A DNA stretch of 64,000 nucleotides from Mycobacterium saskatchewanense (GTDB taxonomy: Bacteria; Actinomycetota; Actinomycetes; Mycobacteriales; Mycobacteriaceae). The position numbers and the translations under genes were made by a program. Shown piece after piece: positions 31,703 to 40,708 of this stretch. Within the stretch, counting starts at the first letter, position 1, and every line of letters starts with the position of its first letter. The stretch is from contig NZ_AP022573.1 of NCBI RefSeq assembly GCF_010729105.1, positions 1,798,001-1,862,000 on the forward strand, given 5' to 3'. The notes beneath the pieces were generated by a model, which saw nothing but the letters and a program-made list of their open reading frames with translations, was not told where the DNA came from and did not search any database.

Positions 31703-32464
31703 TCAGTGACCCCGTGCGTTCCCGGCGAAGCCGCTGGCCTGAATCGCCGCAGCCATGCTCGCAAACGTCTCCTCCCCACCATGATTGAGCGGCCGTGGTA
31801 TCAATCCGTTCAGCATGCGCTTGTACATGGCCCGGCCCAACGGGCTCGTCGCCCGCACCTCCGCGATGAGCTCCTCCACCCGGCCGGCGAGTTGCCCCTC
31901 TGGCACCACCTCGCCGATGATCCCGTAGCGTTCGGCCTCCACGGCGCTGATCGATTTGCCGGTGAACAGCATCTGCTTGACTTTCGGCAGTGGCGTGCGA
32001 CCGAACAACAGGCACGGCGTGAACCCGTCGGCGGTGCCCATCTTTGCCTCGGTCAGAGCGAATCTCGCGTTGTCCGACGCTACCGTGAGATCGCACCACA
32101 GCGCCGTCACCAGACCCCCCGCATAGCAGGCGCCATTGATCGCGGCGATGACGGTCTTGTCGGTGTCCCTGATGTCGTAATACGGGAGATTGTCGAAGAA
32201 CTGGTGCATGGCCAGCACACCGCCTTCGCTGATTCGCCGGTACGACTCCTTGAGGTCACCCCCCGCCGAGAAGGCGCTGCCGGCCCCCGTGATCACGATG
32301 ATGTCCACCGAGTCGTCCACGTTCGCATTACGGACGGCCCAGCGAAGTTCCTCGTACATTCGCGGGGTGAACGCGTTCCTCGCCTCGGGACGGTTGAGGG
32401 TGACTCGCGCCACCCCGTCCTCGACCGCGTAGATCAGCTGTTGGAAGTCGTCGGGTAACAACAT
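31703..32464 (-). CDS. Enoyl-CoA hydratase/isomerase family protein
   Basis: 253-residue crotonase-fold enzyme acting on an acyl-CoA. Residues IVITGAGSAFSAGGDLKES give the first oxyanion-hole block, and INGACYAGGLVTALWCDLTVAS the second. The position of one usual catalytic Glu reads LTEAKMGTADGFTP, so the mechanism (hydratase, isomerase or other) is uncertain. The ATG at 32464 has AAGGA upstream. It lies downstream of the ferredoxin-flavin oxidoreductase pair on the same strand, with an 82-bp gap, and could belong to that transcript. Confidence 0.85.
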   Translation of the reverse strand: MLLPDDFQQLIYAVEDGVARVTLNRPEARNAFTPRMYEELRWAVRNANVDDSVDIIVITGAGSAFSAGGDLKESYRRISEGGVLAMHQFFDNLPYYDIRDTDKTVIAAINGACYAGGLVTALWCDLTVASDNARFALTEAKMGTADGFTPCLLFGRTPLPKVKQMLFTGKSISAVEAERYGIIGEVVPEGQLAGRVEELIAEVRATSPLGRAMYKRMLNGLIPRPLNHGGEETFASMAAAIQASGFAGNARGH

Positions 32465-32546
32465 GGCGTCCTTCGTGATCGGAGGGTCTAGCTTGGCTCA
32501 GCGATTCCAAGACGTATGTCGAGGGCAGAGATTTGGGCCCGACTCA

Positions 32547-34532
32547 TCACGCTGTCGCGGCACTTGTCGCCGTCACGCCGACTGCGAGTCCAGCTCGCCG
32601 GCCCTCTTGGACCGCGCGCTGCCAACCGAACGACCCATTGGCGTCCCCGATGGCGATCCGGGTCGGGCCTTCCGCCGGTAGGGCCGCATACAGCTCTCGG
32701 TTTGGCCGGTTGCGGCCGACCAGCACGACAATGTCGGCGTCCACCTCGGGACCGGCGCCACCGTGCAGATATTCGAAAGAGACTGCTTTGGAACGGATCT
32801 CGATCGGAACGACATCGGTGAGGATGCCGGTCAGCGCCACGCGCAGTCGTCGGTAGGCCAGCCCGGCCGTCAGGTTGCGCCCCGGGACGCGTTCACCGAG
32901 CGCGCTGAACCGGGTGGCGTAAACGACTCGGCAGCCCATCGCCAGCAGGTGTTCCGCGACCGCGACGCCTTCATGCTCGGCCAAGTCGTCGAAGACGACG
33001 GCACTCGAACCGGCGGGAGGACGCCAGCGTGACGACAGCACCTCCCATGAGGTGTGAACGTGGGAACGAGTATGACCGGCGAGGGGCGATGCCGGACGGG
33101 CGATTTGAAACCCGTCGTCGCGTGGCGACGACCCGGTGGCCACGATGACGACGTCGGGCGACAGCGCGAGGACGTCCTCGTGATCCACCGGGCATCGCAG
33201 CCGAACCGCGGCGCCCAGACGTTCCAACTCATCGGCGTACCAGCGCACCAGCGCGGTCAGATCGCTGCGATACGGAGCCCTCGAGGCGATCGCGAGTTGG
33301 CCACCGAGCTGGGGACGCATCTCGAGCACGGTCACCTCGTGCCCCACAAGGGCGGCCGTGCGCGCGGCCTCCAGCCCTGCGGGACCTCCCCCGACCACGA
33401 CCACGCGCCGCGGTGACAGGGTCCGTCCCGATATCAGCTGACGACGATCCAGTTCGAGGCCGGCTTCGGGATTGTTCACGCATCGCAGGCCTCGGGCCAT
33501 GTTGCCCAGGCACCCCTGGTTGGACGACGTGCAGGGCCGTACCTGCGCCTCGCGCCCCACCATCGTCTTGCGCACGAGCTCGGGGTCGGCGATGAGCGCG
33601 CGGACCATACTCACCAGCGATGCACGCCCCTCGGCGAGGATGGCGTCGGCCTGCTCGAGCGTCATGATCCGGCCGTTGACCATGGTGTCAACCTCGGCGG
33701 CCGCGGTGACGATGTCGCTGACCGGCAATTCGTAGCCGAGCGGGGCCTCCATCGTGGCCGAGGTCAGCGCGGGGTTGTAATAAGAGCCGGTCGACACGTC
33801 GATGAGCTGTACCGTCCGACCGAGCAGTCGCGCCACCTCCGCCGTCTCCGTCACGACGGTGCCACCGTGGGTGTCGTCCGCCGAGGACAACTTCACGGCG
33901 ATGGGATACTCGGGCGCCGTGCTGGCGCGTACCGCGGCGATCACCTCCCGCAGGAAACGTGCGCGGTTCACGAGGTCGCCGCCATAGCCGTCGGTCCGGT
34001 TGTTGGTCAATGGCGACAGAAACTGGCTGAACAGGTAACCGTGCGCAGCGTGCAACTCCACCCCGTCGATGCCCGCGTCCATCGACCGTCGTGCGGCCAT
34101 CGCGAAGGCTTCGACTATCTCGTCGATCATCGCCTGTGTCATCGGCTCGGCGACGGCCCCGGAGGCGGGATTCGGTACGTCGCTAGCCGACCACCGCGGC
34201 GCGTAGCGCAGCGTCCTCGGCGCCGAACTTCCCCCATGCCAGAGCTGTTGGAACAGCACCATGCCGTGACTGTGCGCCATGTCCGCCAGCCGGGACAGCC
34301 CCGACCGTACGTCGTCCCGGTACGCAGGTATGGCCGACGGGGACGTCTCATGCACCCCGCTGATCTCGAGGATGCTCATCCCCACCCCGCCCTTTGCCCG
34401 CGCTTCGTGATACGCCAGCATGCTGTCGTCAACGTCCAGCCAGGGCATCCCGGTCAAGTGTGCGGAGCGCGCAATCCTGTTGGCCAACAGGACATTACCG
34501 AGTCTCAGTGGGACGAACAGCCTGTCGTACAT
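32547..34532 (-). CDS. NADH:flavin oxidoreductase, 2,4-dienoyl-CoA-reductase/BaiCD-like (OYE fused to FAD/NAD domain)
   Basis: 661-residue fusion. The N-terminal Old-Yellow-Enzyme barrel has HAAHGYLFSQFLSP followed by NNRTDGYGG, and the C-terminal half is an FAD/NAD(P) reductase (VVVVGGGPAGLEAARTA about residue 388). Relatives reduce enoyl/dienoyl-CoA or enone bonds. The [4Fe-4S] loop between the domains reads CTSSNQGC, then RGLRCVNNP: the second cysteine of the usual CxxCxxxC motif is Ser, and the spacing to the last Cys is short. The cluster may be altered or use a different ligand. It starts 9 bp after the ferredoxin stop, so it is coupled to it. Confidence 0.88.
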   Translation of the reverse strand: MYDRLFVPLRLGNVLLANRIARSAHLTGMPWLDVDDSMLAYHEARAKGGVGMSILEISGVHETSPSAIPAYRDDVRSGLSRLADMAHSHGMVLFQQLWHGGSSAPRTLRYAPRWSASDVPNPASGAVAEPMTQAMIDEIVEAFAMAARRSMDAGIDGVELHAAHGYLFSQFLSPLTNNRTDGYGGDLVNRARFLREVIAAVRASTAPEYPIAVKLSSADDTHGGTVVTETAEVARLLGRTVQLIDVSTGSYYNPALTSATMEAPLGYELPVSDIVTAAAEVDTMVNGRIMTLEQADAILAEGRASLVSMVRALIADPELVRKTMVGREAQVRPCTSSNQGCLGNMARGLRCVNNPEAGLELDRRQLISGRTLSPRRVVVVGGGPAGLEAARTAALVGHEVTVLEMRPQLGGQLAIASRAPYRSDLTALVRWYADELERLGAAVRLRCPVDHEDVLALSPDVVIVATGSSPRDDGFQIARPASPLAGHTRSHVHTSWEVLSSRWRPPAGSSAVVFDDLAEHEGVAVAEHLLAMGCRVVYATRFSALGERVPGRNLTAGLAYRRLRVALTGILTDVVPIEIRSKAVSFEYLHGGAGPEVDADIVVLVGRNRPNRELYAALPAEGPTRIAIGDANGSFGWQRAVQEGRRAGLAVGVTATSAATA

Positions 34533-34541
34533 GCGATGCGG

Positions 34542-34736
34542 TCAGGCTTCCTCGACTGCGATGGCGCGCTCGGGGCAGTTCGCCGCCGCCAGTCGGACGG
34601 CTTCGTGTTCGCCGTCAGGCACGGTGCCGTCTCCGACCACCTGGACGAAACCGAGATCGTCGGCCTCGAGCACGGCGAGGTCGAATATCAAGCAACGCCC
34701 ATGGCCCTGGCAGGCGCTGCTGACACCAACTTTCAT
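34542..34736 (-). CDS. [3Fe-4S] ferredoxin, CxxHxxC type
   Basis: 64-residue ferredoxin. Residues ACQGHGRC give the CxxHxxC motif with His in place of the fourth cluster ligand. ANCPERAI carries the third Cys followed by Pro. This is the mycobacterial P450-partner type. Here it lies directly before the flavin oxidoreductase gene instead of a P450 gene. It may supply electrons to that enzyme or to the two P450s elsewhere in the cluster. It is a close paralogue of the ferredoxin at 46993-47193. The start is an ATG at 34736; site J lies 96 bp upstream. Confidence 0.9.
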   Translation of the reverse strand: MKVGVSSACQGHGRCLIFDLAVLEADDLGFVQVVGDGTVPDGEHEAVRLAAANCPERAIAVEEA

Positions 34737-34831
34737 GTTTCCTTCCAAGTCAACGACCCCCGGGCTTTGCATCAACGCCCGAGCCGGCCGCACGTACACC
34801 CCGAGCCGGGCGCCGCCCGCCGGACACGCTA

Positions 34832-34848
34832 ATCAAACGGTGAGTGGT
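34832..34848 (+). promoter_or_regulatory. Candidate operator, site J
   Basis: ATCAAACGGTGAGTGGT, flanked by CTA and TAG. It fits the cluster-wide 17-bp pattern (see findings) and lies 96 bp upstream of the ferredoxin start. TTAGC/GCTAA flanks extend the dyad. Confidence 0.55.
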
Positions 34849-34856
34849 TAGCAAGG

Positions 34857-36089
34857 TCAGGGCAGCAACCACTTGCCGTTGTCGCGGAAGATCTTCTCGA
34901 CGACGTCCCGACCGAACGGCTCCACCTTGCCGTACACCTTCGTGACCGCGTTGCGGCCGCCCTCGACGTGCGGGTAGTCGGTCGAAAAGGCCAGCACGTC
35001 CGCAACGTCGTGGCGTTGCAAATACACGTCGACCGGCTCGAACGGGAAGAAGGACACCCGCACATTGTTCTTGACGTACGTCGACGGCAGCTCGGTCAGC
35101 TTGTGCGGGTTGTCGGACATGTGACCCATGTTCTTGGCCCACATGTCCATGTTCTCCATCAGCGGCCCGATCCAATGGCCGCCCACCTCGATCACGCCGA
35201 ACCGCAAACGCGGATGCCGGGCAAACACTCCGCCGGTCACCATGGCCGTCAGGAAGTTCTGGAACGGAATGTGCAGCATGGATGTGGAATAAGGATCGAC
35301 GCTGAACTCGCCAAGCGAGCGGAACCCTTCGAACGGCTCGGCCCGAGCCCACGCATCGCTTTCGAGCAGCTTGCCCTCGCCGCCGATGTGCAGGGTGACG
35401 GTGACGTCGGCTTCGGCGCACATCGCCCACAGCCCATCGAGACTGGAGTGCGCCGGGGACACCCCGCCCGGCGGGATACCGGCAGGCAGCCAGATCGCCC
35501 GCAGCCCACTGTCGATCAATCGTCGCGCCGTCGCGATGATGCCGTCGACGGTGTCTTCGGCGATGGGCGCCACCGGACGCACGCGTGGCGAAAAGGAGGC
35601 CAGGCCTTCCAGCCATTCCTGGTACCGCGCGATGCACCGGTTGGCGACGTCGATCCGCCTCTCCGTCGTCGGGCCGATCGTCGGAAACAGGGAGTGGTCG
35701 TGGGCTTCGACCCGCAGGATCGTCCCATAAAGACCGACGCTGCCCGGAAACATCAGCTGCTTGCTGACGCCCATCTTGTCCATCACGTCCAGCCGCCTGC
35801 TGGTCAGGACGGCGCCCGGGGCGGTCACGCCCTTGACGTTGACGATGTCGTCGTCGATCGGTTTGACGTCGCCGGCATAGGTCGGGTCGTTCGGATGGTT
35901 CTTGTCCATCGGTCCCGCGGCCTCGCCCGTCGCGGTCCAGGCATCGATGAGGGGCTGCACGTCTGGCCCGAAGTAGTCGAGCCACTCCTGGACCGGCATC
36001 ATCTCGTGGCTGTCGACGTCGATGATCTGCCCGGCGAGCGGTTCGAGCCCCGCTGGCATCACGGGCAGCGTTGCGACGGTTTCCACCAT
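34857..36089 (-). CDS. Amidohydrolase, ACMSD-type (TIM-barrel metal-dependent hydrolase/decarboxylase)
   Basis: 410-residue amidohydrolase_2 protein. Metal-binding features are DVDSHEMMP (DxH-like, about residue 25), VTLHIGGEG (barrel His), a GVIEVGGHWIGP segment and FSTDYPHVEG (final Asp). Family members decarboxylate or hydrolyse ring-derived acids such as aminocarboxymuconate semialdehyde. It is divergent from a GlxA/AraC regulator 122 bp away, and the same pairing recurs at 53504-55914. No cluster operator was seen in its promoter, so it may answer to the AraC protein instead. Confidence 0.87.
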   Translation of the reverse strand: MVETVATLPVMPAGLEPLAGQIIDVDSHEMMPVQEWLDYFGPDVQPLIDAWTATGEAAGPMDKNHPNDPTYAGDVKPIDDDIVNVKGVTAPGAVLTSRRLDVMDKMGVSKQLMFPGSVGLYGTILRVEAHDHSLFPTIGPTTERRIDVANRCIARYQEWLEGLASFSPRVRPVAPIAEDTVDGIIATARRLIDSGLRAIWLPAGIPPGGVSPAHSSLDGLWAMCAEADVTVTLHIGGEGKLLESDAWARAEPFEGFRSLGEFSVDPYSTSMLHIPFQNFLTAMVTGGVFARHPRLRFGVIEVGGHWIGPLMENMDMWAKNMGHMSDNPHKLTELPSTYVKNNVRVSFFPFEPVDVYLQRHDVADVLAFSTDYPHVEGGRNAVTKVYGKVEPFGRDVVEKIFRDNGKWLLP

Positions 36090-36211
36090 GGAATCCTTTC
36101 CCTCGGAGTGGTGTCAACGCTAAGCAACCCGGCGCTGATAGACCATGGCCGCGGACGACGATGTACTGGCCGATTGCGCCACATCGGCAGCCTCGCGTAG
36201 CGTCCGGCACC

Positions 36212-37180
36212 ATGGCCGACCTCGTGGTGTTCGCGCCGGCGGCGGCGATCGCCAGCAGTGTTGCGTTGGCGAACGACATTCTGGCCCCGGCAAGCGCCGG
36301 CGCTGCACGGATTGCCGGCGGCGAGCCGGATCGCGTCTTGCTGGCGTCACTGGACGGCGCACCCGTGACATGCCGCGGCGGCCTGACGATCCCGTGTGAC
36401 GCGGCGATCGCGGAGATCCGTTCCTGCACCCTCGTCTGGGTGGCCAGTTATGCCACGCCGCTGGCGGTCGGCGCCGAGCAGAACGCCGAGGTCGCACCCT
36501 GGCTGGCCGAGCAGCACCGCGGCGGCGCCCTCATCGCCGGGCACGGGCCGGGAACATACCTGCTTGCCGAGGCGGGCCTGCTCACCGGCAGGCTGGCGAC
36601 CACGTACCGGCCATTGGCCGCCGAGTTCCGGCGACGACACCCCGAGGTCGATCTGCGGCCCGAGCGGCTCATCACCGATGCCGGCGGGGTCTACTGTTGC
36701 GTCGGCCTCAACTCGGCTGCCGATCTTTTGGTCACCCTGGTCGGCAAGTTGTATGGCCGTGCCGTTGCCACTTCGGTGGGGGCATGGGCGCTCGTCGACT
36801 CCGCGCGCAGTTATCGGGCGGTCACGACCGCGTTCGACGGAATGAAGTATCACGCCGACACCCAGGTGCTTGACATCCAGCTCTGGATCGAAGAGAACTA
36901 CGGCAGCTCGGTGACCGTTGCCGAGATCGCGGCGATGTTCGCGATGAGTACCAGGACACTGATCCGACGGTTCCGGGCGGCGGTCGGGATGCCGCCGAGT
37001 GAGTATCTCGCCCGGGTTCGTGTCGAAGTCGCCAAAGACCTGCTCCGGAGCACGCGCATGACGGTGGCCGAGATCGCCGGCGCCGTTGGATACCGTGACC
37101 TGGGCGCCTTCTACGACTTGTTCGGCAAGCACGTCGGGGGCCGTCCCACAGCGTTCCGGAAGGCCGGGGCGCCGCCGTGA
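36212..37180 (+). CDS. GlxA-type AraC-family transcriptional regulator
   Basis: 322-residue regulator. The N-terminal half is a DJ-1/PfpI-like domain (LVVFAPAAAIASSVALANDIL; the usual nucleophile elbow reads IAGHGPGTYLLAEAGLL, without Cys). The C-terminal half is an AraC DNA-binding domain with two helix-turn-helices (VTVAEIAAMFAMSTRTLIRRF and MTVAEIAGAVGYRDLGAFYDLF). A vicinal Cys-Cys occurs in GGVYCCVGLNSAADLL and is kept in the second copy at 53504. It is divergent from the amidohydrolase gene and probably controls it. The start ATG at 36212 excludes a non-conserved upstream extension. Confidence 0.88.
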   Translation: MADLVVFAPAAAIASSVALANDILAPASAGAARIAGGEPDRVLLASLDGAPVTCRGGLTIPCDAAIAEIRSCTLVWVASYATPLAVGAEQNAEVAPWLAEQHRGGALIAGHGPGTYLLAEAGLLTGRLATTYRPLAAEFRRRHPEVDLRPERLITDAGGVYCCVGLNSAADLLVTLVGKLYGRAVATSVGAWALVDSARSYRAVTTAFDGMKYHADTQVLDIQLWIEENYGSSVTVAEIAAMFAMSTRTLIRRFRAAVGMPPSEYLARVRVEVAKDLLRSTRMTVAEIAGAVGYRDLGAFYDLFGKHVGGRPTAFRKAGAPP

Positions 37181-37184
37181 TGAT

Positions 37185-38324
37185 TCACGGGCGAGCCGGG
37201 AACTCGCCGCCCGCCAGGAACAGCTGCGCCCTGATCTCGGCGGAGTGCTGGCCCGACTCCTCGAGCGCGGGTCCGGGCCACCCGGGCGTGTCCGACAACA
37301 GCGGAGACGGTCGTCCCTCGATCCCCCGCGCTGTGCGGGCAAACAAGCCGCGTTCCTTCAGATGTGGGTGCAGGGGCAGCTCCTCGATGTCGAGGACGGG
37401 GGCACCGCAGATCTCCTCGTCCTCGAGCGCCTTGCTCCACTCGTCCCTTGTCCGGGTGAGGAAGATCTCGGCGATGCGCGCGCGCAACACCGGCCAACGC
37501 TCCTGTCGGTTCTGGTCGGCGACGTCTTCGTCGTCAAGCCCGAGGACCCGCAACAGGTTGGCATAGAACTTGGCTTCGACCGCGCCCACCGAGTACCAGC
37601 CGCCGTCCGCGCAGCGGTAGCAGCCGTAGTAGGGGGCCATGCCGTCCACGACGTTCGTGCCGCGGGGCCCGATGACACCGCAGGCATGGAGCTCGAGCAT
37701 CGGCGCCATCAACTGCGCCGCCCCGTCCATGATCGCGGCGTCGACCACCTGGCCGCGCCCCGTCTTGTGCCGCGCCTGCAATGCGAGCAGCACGCCGATG
37801 ACAGCGGTCAGTGAACCACCGGCCAGGTCGCCCACAAATGCGCCCGGAGGGACCGGAGCCTCGGCGCCGATCTGCCCGAGCGGGCCGGCGAGCGCGATGT
37901 AGTTGATGTCGTGCCCGACGTTGTGCGCGTAAGGACCGGACTGTCCCCAGCCGCTGACCCGGGTGTAGATGAGCCGCGGGTTCAGCTCACACAGCACCTC
38001 GGGACCGAGTCCGAGCCGCTCCATGACCCCCGGCCGGAAGCCCTCCACCAGCACGTCGGCGTGTTCCGCGATTCGGGTGGCGACCTCCACGTCGTCGGGG
38101 ACGGAGAGGTCCAATATGATCGAGCGCTTGCCCCGCGAGAGAATGGGCGGCCCGTCGACCTGTATGCCCGCCCGCGTACCGCCCGGACGCTCGATGAGTA
38201 CGACGTCGGCGCCGAAGTCCCCCAGGATCATGGCGGCGAAGGGCGCGGGAGCGATTGAGCTGAACTCAACTATCTTCAAGCCGCGCAACGGCCTTCGGTC
38301 GGCATCTGGGTGCTCGTCTACCAC
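37185..38324 (-). CDS. Family III CoA-transferase (CaiB/BaiF-like)
   Basis: About 379-residue CoA-transferase. Hallmarks are LKIVEFSSIAPAPFAAMILGDFGADV near the N-terminus, the RGKRSIILDLS block and the catalytic Asp in FVGDLAGGSL. GRGQVVDAAIMDGA follows. It moves CoA between carboxylic acids without ATP. The GTG at 38324 is chosen because the longer ATG start at 38360 would press against site A. It is divergent from an acyl-CoA ligase, so the two could provide alternative routes to the same CoA ester. Confidence 0.88.
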   Translation of the reverse strand: MVDEHPDADRRPLRGLKIVEFSSIAPAPFAAMILGDFGADVVLIERPGGTRAGIQVDGPPILSRGKRSIILDLSVPDDVEVATRIAEHADVLVEGFRPGVMERLGLGPEVLCELNPRLIYTRVSGWGQSGPYAHNVGHDINYIALAGPLGQIGAEAPVPPGAFVGDLAGGSLTAVIGVLLALQARHKTGRGQVVDAAIMDGAAQLMAPMLELHACGVIGPRGTNVVDGMAPYYGCYRCADGGWYSVGAVEAKFYANLLRVLGLDDEDVADQNRQERWPVLRARIAEIFLTRTRDEWSKALEDEEICGAPVLDIEELPLHPHLKERGLFARTARGIEGRPSPLLSDTPGWPGPALEESGQHSAEIRAQLFLAGGEFPARP

Positions 38325-38362
38325 GCTCCGCCCTTCCCGTCGGGATCGATGCCAGAGCATAT

Positions 38363-38379
38363 ACCAATCATTGTTTGAT
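38363..38379 (+). promoter_or_regulatory. Candidate operator, site A (divergent CoA-transferase/ligase promoter)
   Basis: ACCAATCATTGTTTGAT between the two divergent starts, 39 bp from the CoA-transferase GTG and 57 bp from the ligase ATG. It is also part of a broader dyad: TATA and AATCA on the left are mirrored by TGATT and TATA on the right (38360-38386). Confidence 0.6.
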
Positions 38380-38436
38380 TCATATAGCGTATGGGATTAC
38401 GTCCGGTCCCTTACGTGCATTGAGGAGGCACTGCCA

Positions 38437-40086
38437 ATGAGTCGGCGCCCACCATCCGATCTCCCCCATGGGGGCCATGCCTTCGGCATGGAATCCATCT
38501 ACGCGGCATTGGACTGGCGCGCTACCGCAACACCACAGCGGCCGTTCATCAAAGCGGGCGAACGCTGGCGGACATTTGCCGAGATCGACTATGACGCACG
38601 CAGTTTCGCCGCTGGACTCGCCCAACGCGGGGTGAAACCGGGCGACACCGTCGCCCACATTGCGCCTAACTGCGAGGAGCTGATCGTCTCCTTCATGGCG
38701 TGCGCATACCTTGGGGCGGTCAACGTCTCGCTGAACATCTACCTCAAGGGCGACTTCCTCCGGCACCAACTCGTCGACAGCGGCGCCACCGTCCTGGTCG
38801 CCGACCGCGCCGGCGCGGCGACCGGCGCGCCGTTGCTTGCCGGTACGGATATAGCGCACGTCGTGCTCATCGACAAGGCGGATAACACCGGCCTCGGTTT
38901 GCCGGCGACGGTCGAGGTCGCCGACTTCGCGGCCCTCATGGTGCCGCCTGTGAGCGAGCTACGGGCCCACTCGAAGCCGACCGACATCTTCGGCATCGTC
39001 TACACCTCGGGCACGACGGGCCCGTCCAAGGGCTGCATGCTCAGCAACGGCTATTACCTGCAACTGCCCGAACCGTTCTTACTTCACAACTGGGTTGCGC
39101 CGGGTGACCGGATCTTCACCGCGTTGCCCCTATTCCACTCCGCCGCGCAGGTGGTCCTGATGAAGGCACTTACCGTCGAGGGCGTCTCGGCGTGCTTCGA
39201 AAGACAGTTTTCTGCCAGTCGATTTCTTGACCAGGCGGCCGCCGCAGAGGCGACCATCACCTGGGGAGTGGGGCCCATGGCGGCAGTGATGTTGGCCCAG
39301 CCCCCAGACAGATCGGACACGGCGTGGCCACTGCGCCTGGCGATTTGGCACAGTGCGGACCGCGCCCTGCTAGAGCGCTGGGAGACCCGCTTCGGCTCCC
39401 CGGTGGTCGGCGGCGGCTACGGACAGACGGAGGTGGCCGCGGTGACCCTGGCCAGGCCGGAGGACCGTGCGGCGCGCGGGACGATGGGCACGCCGTGTGC
39501 GAACTTCGAGATACGCGTCGCCGACGACGACGACCAACCTGTCGGGCCGGGCGAGGTGGGCGAACTACTCATCCGGCCCCGCGCTCCATTGACCACCTTC
39601 TCCGGTTATTGGCGCAATCCGCAGGCCACCGTCGCGGCCTGGCGCAACCTGTGGCACCACACCGGCGACTACGTGACGGCAGACGCCAACGGCAACATTG
39701 TCTTTGCAGACCGCAAGAAGGACGCTGTTCGTCGGCGCGGTGAGAACGTCTCCTCGTTCGAACTCGAGACGGCGATCGCACAGCACCCAGACGTTCAGCG
39801 CGTCGCCGTCACGGCGGTGCACGCCGTGGTGGGAGACGACGAGATCAAGGTCAGCGTCGTACCGACGCCGGGGTCGACGATCGTTCCCGGCGAGCTCTAC
39901 GAGTTCTTCGCCCAGACCCTCCCGTATTTCGCCATTCCGCGATATCTCGACGTCCGGGAGTCGCTTCCACTCACACCGACCGACCGCGTGCAAAAGCACG
40001 TGCTGCGGGCCGAGGGGGTCCAGCCGCACATGGTGGACTTCGAACAGTTGGGCCTGTCGGTGGCTCGATCGGCCCGGCGCGCATGA
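38437..40086 (+). CDS. ATP-dependent acyl-CoA ligase (ANL superfamily)
   Basis: 549-residue adenylate-forming ligase that activates a carboxylic acid to its CoA thioester. The P-loop motif is VYTSGTTGPSKGCMLSNGY (about residue 190), the A5-type block is GGGYGQTE, then the hinge ADRKKDAVRRRGENVSS, and the C-terminal catalytic Lys is in TDRVQKHVLRAEG. The true start is the ATG at 38437 with GAGGAG upstream; the long upstream extension is antisense to the CoA-transferase. It is followed by an NTF2-like gene and an SDR on the same strand. It shares KGCMLS and NIYLKG with the other two ligases here. Confidence 0.92.
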   Translation: MSRRPPSDLPHGGHAFGMESIYAALDWRATATPQRPFIKAGERWRTFAEIDYDARSFAAGLAQRGVKPGDTVAHIAPNCEELIVSFMACAYLGAVNVSLNIYLKGDFLRHQLVDSGATVLVADRAGAATGAPLLAGTDIAHVVLIDKADNTGLGLPATVEVADFAALMVPPVSELRAHSKPTDIFGIVYTSGTTGPSKGCMLSNGYYLQLPEPFLLHNWVAPGDRIFTALPLFHSAAQVVLMKALTVEGVSACFERQFSASRFLDQAAAAEATITWGVGPMAAVMLAQPPDRSDTAWPLRLAIWHSADRALLERWETRFGSPVVGGGYGQTEVAAVTLARPEDRAARGTMGTPCANFEIRVADDDDQPVGPGEVGELLIRPRAPLTTFSGYWRNPQATVAAWRNLWHHTGDYVTADANGNIVFADRKKDAVRRRGENVSSFELETAIAQHPDVQRVAVTAVHAVVGDDEIKVSVVPTPGSTIVPGELYEFFAQTLPYFAIPRYLDVRESLPLTPTDRVQKHVLRAEGVQPHMVDFEQLGLSVARSARRA

Positions 40087-40207
40087 CCTCGCACCCACCG
40101 ACCGACCGGACCGCGACCGCCGGGTGTGCACCCGGCGTGCCCGGTGACGCCCACCGCAGTGCGGGCGCCTCCCCGGCATACCGGTGCCGCGAAGGGCGGC
40201 GGGGACA

Positions 40208-40708
40208 ATGACCTTGGCGGCCAGCGACATTGAACTGAACAAGGACATCGCGTTGGAATGGACGCGAGCGCTGCTCCAAGGCGACGGCTCGGCGTTCCGC
40301 AAACTGACTCATCCCGATTTCGTGGCAACGCTCTCGGGCGACATGCGTGCGAGCGGGACACGCAACATCGGCGAGTTCGTCTCTTTCATGGACAGCCTAC
40401 GACGTGAGCAATTCGCACCCGGTGAGTTCACGATGGCCATCGGTGCCGTCACCGCCGAGGCGGAGCGGGTTGTGATCGAAGCCGAGTCGAGGATCCCGCT
40501 GCGTAACGGTGGTTTGTACAACAACCACTACATATGGTCGTTCCGGATTCGGGATCACAAAGTCGTTCGCTTCACCGAGGTTATGGACACCCTGCACGTA
40601 CATACGGTGTTGGTGGGTGCGGAATTCGTCCACCGTCGAACGAGAGCGAATTTGATATTCGACCAACCGACCCGCGTCATCACGGGTGAGATGGCCCCGC
40701 CGCGATGA
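40208..40708 (+). CDS. NTF2/SnoaL-like protein (possible dehydratase or isomerase)
   Basis: 166-residue cone-fold protein of the SnoaL/ketosteroid-isomerase superfamily. The N-terminal helix (DIALEWTRALLQGDGSAFRKLTHPDF) is followed by curved strands ending in NHYIWSFRIRDHKVVRFTEVMD, typical of the fold. Active-site residues cannot be assigned by eye. In CoA-linked pathways such proteins act as dehydratases or isomerases on ring substrates. The ATG at 40208 has GGCGGGGA upstream. Its TGA overlaps the ATG of the SDR gene (ATGA), so the two are translationally coupled. Confidence 0.8.
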   Translation: MTLAASDIELNKDIALEWTRALLQGDGSAFRKLTHPDFVATLSGDMRASGTRNIGEFVSFMDSLRREQFAPGEFTMAIGAVTAEAERVVIEAESRIPLRNGGLYNNHYIWSFRIRDHKVVRFTEVMDTLHVHTVLVGAEFVHRRTRANLIFDQPTRVITGEMAPPR

